A stretch of DNA of 44,904 nucleotides, from NCBI GenBank assembly GCA_947575235.1, contig CANPMT010000018.1, forward strand, positions 1 through 44,904, written 5' to 3'. The position numbers and the translations under genes were made by a program. The DNA comes from an uncultured Porphyromonadaceae bacterium (lineage in GTDB: Bacteria > Bacteroidota > Bacteroidia > Bacteroidales > Muribaculaceae). Within the stretch, counting starts at the first letter, position 1; the number at the start of each line of letters is the position of its first letter. This document shows, one piece after another, positions 25,401 to 32,319 of the stretch. The notes below the pieces were generated by a model. That model searched no databases and was not told the origin of the DNA. It worked only from the letters and a program-made list of their open reading frames with translations.

Positions 25401-28287
25401 ACGCCCTCCCCATATTGTCATGGACAGTCGCGGTGGCCGCGTATTCCCATGATGAGGCGTTCACCGGGATGGCGGAGACCTGTGTCACGGCACGTCCGAG
25501 ATAATCATAATTGGTTTGCACATACGGCGGAGCTGTGTCATCAGCTGCCCTGAGTGTGTATTCACGCACATAGCTGTCACCTGACGGGGAGATGCTGTAT
25601 GACCATTTCCTCAATGTGCCGTGACCCTCGATGCCCTCGCTTGCGAGTCTGCCCCCGGAGTCATACGAATATACTGATCTCACACCGTCGGGTGCTGTCA
25701 GGGATGTGACCCCCACCCCATATTTCCACTGGGCTCTGGTCACATGTGTGTCTGTTGTCATAGTGAGCGGGTATCTGTAGGCCGAGTCCCAGGCATATGA
25801 GGTCTTTATCCCCGCTCTGTCTGTCCGTGAAAGAAGCGCACCATAGTTGTTCCATGTGTAGGTTGCGTCCGGGACTGCCTGCCCGTTGTCTCTTTTTGTG
25901 GTCACTGTAACCGGACGGAACACCAATCCATACTGCCTCATGTTGGCGCGTGTTGTGACAACGTGCGAGCCATATGATACAGTCTTTGCGGTGACAATTC
26001 CGTACATGCCTCTCGAAGCCATGGCTTTCTCGACAGCATTCGTTGATCCGGATGATGGATAACTGTAAGTCCGTGTGACTGATTCCGCGGGAGTGGAGGT
26101 CACGGTTGACGCCACTAAGGAAGTGCCGTCAACATAAGTGTAGGTTTCCGAAACAGTGCGGCTCGAGTTGGTGAAGTATTCCGTGGAGCTCTTCTCCACA
26201 AGTTCCTCCCTGACCGGATTTATGGTAAGACGCGGTGCCGAATATATGGAACGTTCTGAATAACGGTAGGTGCCTCCCAGGAAACCAGCTCCAGGTGGTA
26301 ATTCGATATACACGGAAAGGGTACCTGAAAAGTCAGGCCAAGAATTATTTGTGGCTCTGTCTGTACAGTTGAGCAACCGAAATATGCTGTATCCATAACC
26401 GGTATTCCCGGAAGCAATCTCATATTTCATGATTTCGGATTTTGCTTTGACATACGAATTATCAGCTCCTTTATAAACTGAAACCTCAGAAAGAACCGGG
26501 CCATTGGAAAATGCATGTGATATTGTCAAAGGAAGGCGGGTGAATCCGTCACACTCCATAAAATCATCCTCATCACATATGTCAATATATTTATATACAA
26601 TCTTTCCTTCAGGATGAATCTCTTCTACTTGTGAGTACCAGATGGGCGTGATGCCAACCATGTTCTCCAGATATCTTGAATTACGATATATCCTAAGGTT
26701 TGAGAATGTGGCGAAAAAATCAGCTTCATTCATTGTTTTTAGTGGTAAGTCTGGATTCACGACATCTTTAAGCTCAATGAAAGTATCCAGAGTCGGTGCG
26801 CATACACAATTTGCAAGTCCATCGCCATTTTCCCCATAAACATATCTTGTAACTTGAGGATTTGTGTCGTCGGGTCCATTCCTCAACGTGATGCGAGACA
26901 CCCTTAGGCCACCCCCTTTATCAAGTGTGACCGGGTTTGAGATGTAACTGACACCTCCGGACATATGGTCAATAGGATTAAAGCGATGTATTTCATATTC
27001 CCATTCTGAAATGCCACCCGTAGGGAAAATCACCTTGCGGAGCATCATTGCCTGCATTTCTTCTTCATCAATACTTCTGTCAGAACCACTGTGGGTTATT
27101 TTACTATATAACCCTGGGGGTTGGATTACAATATTTGGAGCACCAAGGTTATCCCAGTTATGCTGAGGTTTTCCGTTAGGATATCCCCACCAATCTTGTC
27201 CCGATCCTTCGTTAAAAGTATGCTGGTCGTATTCCATAGTGTAATCTCCATCCGGTGTGGTTATTTTTATTGGAAGATTGTCAGAGTAAGAGAATGAAAA
27301 AGAACGTGTTGATACCCCATCATGCTTTACTATTATCGTTGAAAGATTCCGATGTCCTGCTTTCCCGGAGTATGACAGACCGATACTTTCTCCATTAAAT
27401 GCAATGGACGAAAGATGGCATCCCCCACGGAACTCCGGATGGGTATACAATACATTCCCATCTGTTACGGTCTGAGGTAAGGAATATGATTTCCATGTAT
27501 ATACTTTTGGAGCTTTTCCCTGGCTGTTCTTTACTGAAGATTCGCAGCTGATGTATGAGAAGGATATCTTCCTCCCTGAGGGACATATGATGGATGAAGG
27601 GAGCCATTCGGTCTGATTTTGTTGGGACCCGCATCGCTCTCCTTGTATATCAAAATTGTATATATAACCCAGAGGATTGGTTATGGTGAATTTTTGCATC
27701 AGATCATCGGCCTGGATTGTGTATTCTTCATTCGAGGCGGTAATTGCGTTCCCGTTTATATACATGAATGAGAATCGAGTTTCCGCAAGTTGCACCGTGA
27801 AAATATCCGGGGAAGAATCAAGATAGAAATCCGGATGCATAATTATGGATGTGCCGAGTGTTGAGTCGACCATGCAGTGATAGGCGAGATTGTGATTCAG
27901 GGATTGTCCAGGACTATAGTCGTTGACTGATTTGAAAAGACCGTCTGGACGTCCGATAATCCTCCGTGAGAGACGGATTGAGGGAGTGAGACTCCATCCG
28001 TAGCCCCACGGGCATGGGTCATCGGTTATCTTGTTGCCGTTGGAGTGATATGAGAACGCGAGTGGAATTGACAGATCTTCCGCCACAAGGGTATGGATGG
28101 GTATTGAGAAGGAGGCGGCACCTGTCAGAAGAGCGGGCTGGGGTGTGGTCACCTCCCGTATGGTGGCGGCTGTCGGACTTTCGGGCCAGATGTTCTTGTC
28201 AATCCAGCCCTGTGCTTCGGTCTGTGCTCCTGCCGGTATAATACAGACACTCACAAATATGAGAAAAAGAAGAATCGAGCGGTTCAT
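22441..28287 (-). CDS. Sec-exported RHS-repeat protein with C-terminal lipase-like toxin domain
   Basis: 1948 residues with a signal peptide ending near AGA. After an SpvB/TcdB-like N-terminal region (LLTGAASFSIPIHTL..., WGYGWSLTPSIRLSRR), many YD repeats follow (YDYLGRAVTQVS, YDSMGREIRRDGTGYG, YDNLGNRMSAEY). The core ends with the conserved block YYPYGEP...ARAYSPAVIPFFTTQDP...NPVIYVDPTGEEP. From residue about 1731 (DNA 23097 downward) the sequence becomes AT-rich and changes to a class 3 lipase-like alpha/beta hydrolase: FAGTSSVKDIFAD, then GHSKGG with nucleophile S1851, then FNPAA. A possible catalytic His lies in GKAHKIKYLI. RHS proteins form shells that carry toxic tips, so this is probably an antibacterial phospholipase-type effector. 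Delivery route is not visible here. Confidence 0.88.
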   Translation of the reverse strand: MNRSILLFLIFVSVCIIPAGAQTEAQGWIDKNIWPESPTAATIREVTTPQPALLTGAASFSIPIHTLVAEDLSIPLAFSYHSNGNKITDDPCPWGYGWSLTPSIRLSRRIIGRPDGLFKSVNDYSPGQSLNHNLAYHCMVDSTLGTSIIMHPDFYLDSSPDIFTVQLAETRFSFMYINGNAITASNEEYTIQADDLMQKFTITNPLGYIYNFDIQGERCGSQQNQTEWLPSSIICPSGRKISFSYISCESSVKNSQGKAPKVYTWKSYSLPQTVTDGNVLYTHPEFRGGCHLSSIAFNGESIGLSYSGKAGHRNLSTIIVKHDGVSTRSFSFSYSDNLPIKITTPDGDYTMEYDQHTFNEGSGQDWWGYPNGKPQHNWDNLGAPNIVIQPPGLYSKITHSGSDRSIDEEEMQAMMLRKVIFPTGGISEWEYEIHRFNPIDHMSGGVSYISNPVTLDKGGGLRVSRITLRNGPDDTNPQVTRYVYGENGDGLANCVCAPTLDTFIELKDVVNPDLPLKTMNEADFFATFSNLRIYRNSRYLENMVGITPIWYSQVEEIHPEGKIVYKYIDICDEDDFMECDGFTRLPLTISHAFSNGPVLSEVSVYKGADNSYVKAKSEIMKYEIASGNTGYGYSIFRLLNCTDRATNNSWPDFSGTLSVYIELPPGAGFLGGTYRYSERSIYSAPRLTINPVREELVEKSSTEYFTNSSRTVSETYTYVDGTSLVASTVTSTPAESVTRTYSYPSSGSTNAVEKAMASRGMYGIVTAKTVSYGSHVVTTRANMRQYGLVFRPVTVTTKRDNGQAVPDATYTWNNYGALLSRTDRAGIKTSYAWDSAYRYPLTMTTDTHVTRAQWKYGVGVTSLTAPDGVRSVYSYDSGGRLASEGIEGHGTLRKWSYSISPSGDSYVREYTLRAADDTAPPYVQTNYDYLGRAVTQVSAIPVNASSWEYAATATVHDNMGRAYMSYPSAPVTTSSVQPEDVASAAADWYGESYPYELTEYEPSPRKLVLSTLKPGDAWHSASRKATVRRYTNRLGGDRCTRLAVSSTGAIENKGLYPTGSLEITESVDEDGIRTVTYVDLRGQKVMETHGESSAYYVYDDFGDLRYILPSGLTPKAYSADDANLRALGYSYTYDSQGRLVKSRCPGCAEASYIYDAADRLVAENTPDLGDRWRLRYYDSLGREVLIVETSNDPATLPNFTKAWTTGLASTSAGSFAGYSPSVIPDDAEVSVAYYYDSYDYLMLLKDVPFKTLPPQTTAMHEPTGHLTGMYTGVGCEVIQYDSMGREIRRDGTGYGAGRTTVTYGFSGEVLSETHSFPSGYNLPDRTISTTYDKAGRPVSRNISMGTSTARFSWTYDRVGRAATSVHGMMRRSYSFDIHGWPVAITTTYGSGSAQNPRKILSERLGYADGASPRYNGYVSSHTVSGGKYDFVYDNTGRLSQADFTPTSGGADFSTSYTYDARGNVLSVERHGVTDRTPAGTESYGLTDDLSASYTGNFLTTVTSHVPSVSTFSGRAGASLRQGDYKLQWDNAGRLTFDASRSIVQIQYNSLGLMTSVRKSSGDLQTFTYDNLGNRMSAEYLTVRTGVTQRRDYFASGLVVCNDSVDVIRFPGGYFDSTLKAHYYATDYQGNNVLVVDNTGKMEQSYVYYPYGEPVRRPTATFGDSGNRHLFGDKEYMNSFGEATYDQEARAYSPAVIPFFTTQDPKAKDMPWISPYAYCLNNPVIYVDPTGEEPSAYESVLMAAIAYDDKDRENLIKELKEVSSWKVSDNTKIKKNDTKWNGTGLKSELFERTKDGKTEYAYAFAGTSSVKDIFADIMQIFGASMQYVRAIGNALSLSFELYGYELTFVGHSKGGGQAVAASKATGHTAITFNPAAVSHLTSVGGIEKESKIVNYIAVPNSKYFDAEILNYLQNHGLGKVDGIMIPVPVSTSNVGKAHKIKYLIEALKK

Positions 28288-28327
28288 GTAGGTTAGATTT
28301 AGAAAATCAGCGAAGGAGAGACTTCTT

Positions 28328-28383
28328 CGGAATCGGTAGGTTTCGATTCCGCAAAATTATAATATTTCAAGAATATTTGCAAA
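28328..28383 (-). promoter_or_regulatory. RHS gene promoter with palindrome at the transcript start
   Basis: On the minus strand TTTG (28383-28380), 20 bp, TAATTTTG (28359-28352). Directly after the -7 box is the inverted repeat CGGAATCG / CGATTCCG (28351-28344 and 28335-28328, loop 8 nt), covering the expected transcript start near 28345. It is either a repressor site or a 5' hairpin on the mRNA. Confidence 0.65.
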
Positions 28384-28434
28384 TATTTGATTATAAAAGC
28401 AAGGTCTTTTTTTAGCATTCATATGATTATCAAA

Positions 28435-28466
28435 TTTGCTAATTTGAAAAACTTTCACTAACTTTG
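28435..28466 (+). promoter_or_regulatory. Promoter of the higBA-like locus
   Basis: TTTG at 28435-28438, 20 bp, TAACTTTG at 28459-28466. The transcript should start near 28473, 18 nt before the ATG of the HigB stub. Confidence 0.7.
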
Positions 28467-28490
28467 CAACGTTGATAATAAGGACATTAT

Positions 28491-28556
28491 ATGATAGTCA
28501 CCTACGAAGAGGAATATCTGCGTCAGCTTTACGAAGATGGACGGTGCAATAAGTAA
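28491..28556 (+). pseudogene. Truncated HigB toxin stub
   Basis: A 21-codon reading frame, MIVTYEEEYLRQLYEDGRCN plus K and a stop. It looks like the N-terminus of HigB-type RelE toxins, which start with M-I-V and a YLxxLY pattern. The rest of the toxin (about 70-80 residues) is missing and the antitoxin gene starts 6 bp later, so the toxin body has been deleted. It has its own full promoter and leads the antitoxin transcript. Confidence 0.7.
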
Positions 28557-28562
28557 ATAATC

Positions 28563-28910
28563 ATGACTGTAATATTAAAGGGAGTAGATCCCAATATGAT
28601 AGCAAACAATCTCACTCCAAGTCAGCCCATACATCCCGGTGAAATGATTAAGGATGAGATTGAGTATCGCGGCATTTCGCAAAAGGATTTGGCTGCGGAG
28701 ATAGGTATCCCGGCATCCGTTCTGAATGCAGTCCTAAACGGCAAAAGGGCTGTCACCACCGAATATGCTTTGCTTCTTGAAGCTGCCCTTGGCATAGACG
28801 CTGACATTTGGTTGAGGTTGCAGGCCGACTATAACAAGCAGGTTGCCAAGTCTGATCCTTCGTTCATGGCCCGCATTAACCGTATTCGCAATGTGGCGGC
28901 ATTTCTTTGA
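28563..28910 (+). CDS. higA: HigA-family XRE antitoxin, orphaned
   Basis: 115 residues with the HigA signature PIHPGEMIKDEIEYRGISQKDLAAEIGIP, followed by an XRE helix-turn-helix (about 38-90: VLNAVLNGKRAVTTEYALLLEAALGI). HigA binds and neutralises HigB and represses the operon. Here the preceding HigB is only a 21-codon stub, so this antitoxin may serve as a stand-alone repressor or protect against a related toxin elsewhere. The start at 28563 keeps the KGVDPNMIANNL leader seen in Bacteroidales relatives; the ATG at 28596 is an alternative. Confidence 0.9.
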   Translation: MTVILKGVDPNMIANNLTPSQPIHPGEMIKDEIEYRGISQKDLAAEIGIPASVLNAVLNGKRAVTTEYALLLEAALGIDADIWLRLQADYNKQVAKSDPSFMARINRIRNVAAFL

Positions 28911-28951
28911 TTATTCCGGTATAAGGTAGTTGACCCGGAGTGCCAACTACC

Positions 28952-29752
28952 TTATAAGTCGTAGAAGCGGTCGAGGAGGGAGCGGCGGTAGGCTTTCGAG
29001 ATCTTGATCTCGGTAATGTTGTCGTAGGGTGGGAGCAGAGTGCAGTTCTGCGACGTTATCATGCCTAAGTAAGCCACGTTGACGATATACGTCTTGTGCG
29101 TGCGGATGAAGTCAGGGCCATAGTTGAGTATCGCCTCGGCAGTGGTGTGGCGTTTCAGGATATGGCGCTGGAGATTGCTCAGCACCACCTCCCAGACCTT
29201 GCGTTCCGAATCATATTTGAAGAAGATAATCTCTGACGGCGGCACAATCACCTTGTCGTTCGTGACAGTTGTGATGGCCAAAGGCTTCGACTCATTAACC
29301 TGACGCGAAGGGAGCGGGAGCGAGGCACCCCCAGCCTCACGGCGTGAGCCGTTGCGACGCTGCAGACGGTAGCGGTTCATGATAATGCGCAGCTCCTCCT
29401 CGTCGAAAGGCTTCAGCAGGAAGTCAAACGCCTGCATACGCAGCGCCTGGATAAGATAACGGCTATACGACGTATAGAACACCACCTCAGTCTCCGGAGC
29501 CAGGATACTGTCGCGGTTCATGAGGTCGAGTCCCGAACGGTCTGCGTCAGGGAACTCAATGTCGAGGAAAACAAGGTCAGGCCGCTCATCCTCGATAAGG
29601 CGCCGGGCCGTGACGAGGTCGGTGGCCGTAGCGCACACGGCCACTTCAGGATAGCTCTTGAGAGCTTTGCAGAGAATCTTCACCGCGGCCGCGTCATCGT
29701 CGATTACAGCCACACGGATACGTTCGGAATTTATGTCAGGAGTCTTGGTCAT
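28952..29752 (-). CDS. LytR/AlgR-family response regulator (LytTR)
   Basis: 266 residues. Receiver domain (about 12-130) with acidic pocket D18-D20, phospho-acceptor D64 in VFLDIEFPDA, and K114 in LLKPF. After a variable linker, residues about 165-262 form a LytTR DNA-binding domain (VIVPPSEIIFFKYDSERKVWEVV, FIRTHKTYIVNVAYLG). It overlaps the upstream kinase gene by 17 bp, so the two form an operon and a cognate pair. The target genes are not evident; LytTR systems in Bacteroidota control a range of envelope and metabolic genes. Confidence 0.95.
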   Translation of the reverse strand: MTKTPDINSERIRVAVIDDDAAAVKILCKALKSYPEVAVCATATDLVTARRLIEDERPDLVFLDIEFPDADRSGLDLMNRDSILAPETEVVFYTSYSRYLIQALRMQAFDFLLKPFDEEELRIIMNRYRLQRRNGSRREAGGASLPLPSRQVNESKPLAITTVTNDKVIVPPSEIIFFKYDSERKVWEVVLSNLQRHILKRHTTAEAILNYGPDFIRTHKTYIVNVAYLGMITSQNCTLLPPYDNITEIKISKAYRRSLLDRFYDL

Positions 29753-31781
29753 TGAGCTGTGAAAGGTCTAAGTTGTCAGGAATAGTGAGTGTGGCCCGGG
29801 TGCCCTCACCCCAGGGTGTGTCAGTGGCACGCGGCGCGTCGAAACGCAGACCGCCACGTGTCTTGGAATTGATGAAAGAGAGAGTCTGCATGATGATTCG
29901 CATACCCGTGCCGTGAGGGTTGAGCCGGGTATTGGTCTGTGTCTGCGCTATGGTGGAATTGCTTGTCACCGAAATCTCGATGGCTCCCCGGGTGCGCGCC
30001 ACCTCAATCAAGAGATGCTTAGTCACCTCAGCCGGCATGAGCCGGAAACCATGCTTGAAGGCGTTCTCCACAAGAATCTGCAGGGTCATCGAGGGTATCC
30101 ACACACATTTCGGGTCAATCCCATCCTCAATCTTCAGCTCATAGATGGTCTCACCCTCCACGGCATCCTGTTCCACAGTGACGTAATCATCCACAAATTC
30201 CAGCTCATCCGAGAGAGGGATCACCAGTTCCTCGGCCACATACTGCTGATGGCGCAGAAGAGCCACGATCGACTTCAACCGGGATGGCAATCCGCTCTGA
30301 CGCGCCAAAATCTCATGGTTGAGCGCGTTGAATATGAAATGAGGTGTGATGCGGGTGCGGATGCTCTTCATACGCAGGGCAATCATTCCAGAGTGCATGC
30401 GCTCCTCGTTGCGGCGCGAGCGTATGCGCAGCACCACCATCAGGCCGATAAGGATAGCCACCAAGGCGATGGCGCCTACGAGCCACATCCATAGACGCAG
30501 CATATGTGCGTGGGAGGCCTCCTTCTCGGCACGGAGGCGCAGCATCTCGGTGTCGGCCTCATACTGGATGCGCCTTGCGGCGGCAAGCTGGGCCACCCGC
30601 TCCGAGCGCAGCGTATCCTCTATGGCGGTAAGCTTGCGGCGCGTGTCGATGGCCTGGCGCAGGTGGCCCGAAGCCTCGTAATAGTCGGCCAATACCTCCA
30701 GACGCGAGGTCTGCTGCTCCACGCGCAGCGTGTCGGAATAAGGATGGCGGCGGATAAGATTCTCAACCTCCCCATATTCACCGCGCAGCAGATGCATGCG
30801 CATAAGGAGGGTGTGGAGGTAAGATATGGCCACCGGATGATGTACGGTATCCGTGAAATAACTCATAGCCCCCTCGATAAGGGGAGCCGCCGAGTCGGGA
30901 TAGTTCAGATGCAGATAGCAGTCGCTCAGGTTTATCGCCACGAAATTCCGTTCCCAGTCAGACTGCGGGAGGGAGTCGAGGTAATTGTCGAGACGGCGGA
31001 ACACCTTCAGCGCACCGCCGTAGTCATGGCGGTAATAGAAATCGTTGCCGTAATTGTTGAGGTTGTTGAAACGCTCATACGGAATCATCATGGGGTAAAG
31101 TTCCATAGTCTTATCCCACCATATGCGGCTCTGGTCGAAATCGCGCAGGGCGGTGTAGGTGGCTGCCAGACCGCCGTAGAGCGAGACATACTCAGCCGGG
31201 GTGCAGCCGAGCGAGTCGGCCTGGGTGATGGCCCGGTGGTAATAATCCACCGCCTCCGGCAGACGCGTGTTGAGCTTATACGTGTCGGCAAGGTTGCCGA
31301 GGGCGAGCAGGAGGGCGCGCCGGTCGGGCGTGCGCGAGGCATACTCCACCCCGAGGCGGTGATAATGTATGGCCGAGTCAGGGTTGAAATTATATTGTGA
31401 GAAATAGGCTCCCTTCGACATATATGCCTTATGCAGGATAATGTCGCGTGTCTCCGACTCCGGCTGGCGGAGCAGACAGTTGATGACCGAATCACTCTTC
31501 AGCAGGATATCGGCCGGGCGCGAAAGATAATAGGCGCCGACAGCCTCCTGGGCGACGAAGTTGGCCCAGCGTATGGAGTCGCCTCCGGCGAGGGCGTCAC
31601 GCTTGGCGGAATCGACGGCCGATTCAAAGTATGACACATTCCCCTTGACGAGCGAATCAATCAAAGAACGGTTGGCCACGGCAAGATTGTCCGCGGCCTC
31701 AGGGGTGTGGTGGCTGCACCCGGCGATTATCGTAAACAGCACGCAAGCGAGCACCATATTGAAGGTATTATAAGGCTTCAT
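29736..31781 (-). CDS. LytS-type sensor histidine kinase with periplasmic TPR domain
   Basis: 681 residues. The N-terminus MKPYNTFNMVLACVLFTIIAGC gives a signal with a lipobox-like end (Cys 22). Residues about 30-420 are TPR-like helices, probably the periplasmic sensor. A membrane helix at about 427-450 (WMWLVGAIALVAILIGLMVV) is followed by a short coiled linker and a His_kinase domain with H481 in ITPHFIFNALNHEI, then an HATPase region with NAFKHGF and GTGMRI. It phosphorylates the LytTR regulator encoded next, with 17 bp overlap. The promoter lies so close that the ATG at 31781 would give an almost leaderless mRNA; the ATG at 31760 is an alternative start. Confidence 0.93.
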   Translation of the reverse strand: MKPYNTFNMVLACVLFTIIAGCSHHTPEAADNLAVANRSLIDSLVKGNVSYFESAVDSAKRDALAGGDSIRWANFVAQEAVGAYYLSRPADILLKSDSVINCLLRQPESETRDIILHKAYMSKGAYFSQYNFNPDSAIHYHRLGVEYASRTPDRRALLLALGNLADTYKLNTRLPEAVDYYHRAITQADSLGCTPAEYVSLYGGLAATYTALRDFDQSRIWWDKTMELYPMMIPYERFNNLNNYGNDFYYRHDYGGALKVFRRLDNYLDSLPQSDWERNFVAINLSDCYLHLNYPDSAAPLIEGAMSYFTDTVHHPVAISYLHTLLMRMHLLRGEYGEVENLIRRHPYSDTLRVEQQTSRLEVLADYYEASGHLRQAIDTRRKLTAIEDTLRSERVAQLAAARRIQYEADTEMLRLRAEKEASHAHMLRLWMWLVGAIALVAILIGLMVVLRIRSRRNEERMHSGMIALRMKSIRTRITPHFIFNALNHEILARQSGLPSRLKSIVALLRHQQYVAEELVIPLSDELEFVDDYVTVEQDAVEGETIYELKIEDGIDPKCVWIPSMTLQILVENAFKHGFRLMPAEVTKHLLIEVARTRGAIEISVTSNSTIAQTQTNTRLNPHGTGMRIIMQTLSFINSKTRGGLRFDAPRATDTPWGEGTRATLTIPDNLDLSQLNDQDS

Positions 31782-31785
31782 GCCA

Positions 31786-31818
31786 CAAAATTAATGAATT
31801 ATTACGAATTACGGCAAA
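31786..31818 (-). promoter_or_regulatory. Promoter of the LytS/LytR-type operon
   Basis: On the minus strand TTTG (31818-31815), 21 bp, TAATTTTG (31793-31786). The last G is only 4 bp before the ATG at 31781, so the transcript start should coincide with the start codon. Confidence 0.65.
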
Positions 31819-31932
31819 TCGGGATGATTAATTTTCGACCGCTTGTAAACGAAAATTGGCGTGTCATAACGGTGTGGGGCGTTTCATCTGCTTTTTGCGT
31901 ATTGAGGTGAAAAAACTGAACGAAAACTGTAT

Positions 31933-32083
31933 TAACTTTGCGATGAGAAACTCACTTCTCAACTGAGGCTGTACGGCAAGTACGTCTACGGTCCCCGGTT
32001 ACAAGTACGACACTATTTTTCACAGCTTTGACAAGCCATATTGAGAGCCGCCGCGGATATCAGACTATTGCCGGGCGGCTCTC
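31933..32083 (+). ncRNA. Candidate small RNA with terminal hairpin
   Basis: A -7-like element TAACTTTG at 31933-31940 (no -33 TTTG at the proper distance) is followed by about 100 nt without a useful reading frame (only a 7-codon frame, MRNSLLN) and then a strong 10-bp stem, GAGAGCCGCC at 32043-32052 with its complement at 32074-32083. CAAGTACG occurs twice, 25 bp apart. No known RNA family is recognised. It fills part of the 538-bp gap between the kinase gene and the AraC gene. Confidence 0.3.
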
Positions 32084-32086
32084 CCG

Positions 32087-32118
32087 TTTGATATATGCGG
32101 GATATTTTGCTAACTTTG
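32087..32118 (+). promoter_or_regulatory. Promoter of the membrane AraC regulator gene
   Basis: TTTG at 32087-32090, 20 bp, TAACTTTG at 32111-32118. The expected start (about 32125) falls at the left edge of the MITE-like insertion, so the element becomes the 5' leader of the transcript. Confidence 0.65.
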
Positions 32119-32125
32119 CCCTTCA

Positions 32126-32286
32126 GAAACTGTTTAAAATTTATTTTATCTTGTCTTTGAGAGTCTTGTCAATGTATTTTTAATCTTGATTCAGTCATTT
32201 AGGAACCCCTAAACTCCTTCATCAAGATTAAAAATTCAAATGACAATCCTTCTCAAATCCTGCGATAAATAAATTTAAACAGTTTC
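32126..32286. mobile_element. MITE-like 161-bp hairpin element with 3-bp target duplication
   Basis: The segment starts GAAACTGTTTAAAATTTATT and ends with a near-exact inverted copy. Inner parts also pair: TTTTTAATCTTGAT near 32177-32190 with its exact complement at 32221-32234, and TTTAGG AACC CCTAAA at the tip, so nearly the whole length folds on itself. TCA flanks both sides (32123-32125 and 32287-32289). Removing element and one TCA leaves a short normal leader. There is no reading frame, so it would need a transposase in trans. The alternative is a structured 5' RNA. Confidence 0.6.
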
Positions 32287-32319
32287 TCAGAAACCACTGT
32301 TTATAAAAGATAGCTCAAT

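Noticed and set aside
30504..31400. 298-codon open frame on the plus strand opposite the LytS-type kinase gene
   Set aside because: Antisense shadow of a clear histidine kinase gene, with no recognisable domain or start signals.
32126..32286. Riboswitch or thermosensor upstream of the AraC gene
   Set aside because: The fold is one long imperfect hairpin with a flanking 3-bp duplication, typical of an inserted element, and no known aptamer core is recognised.
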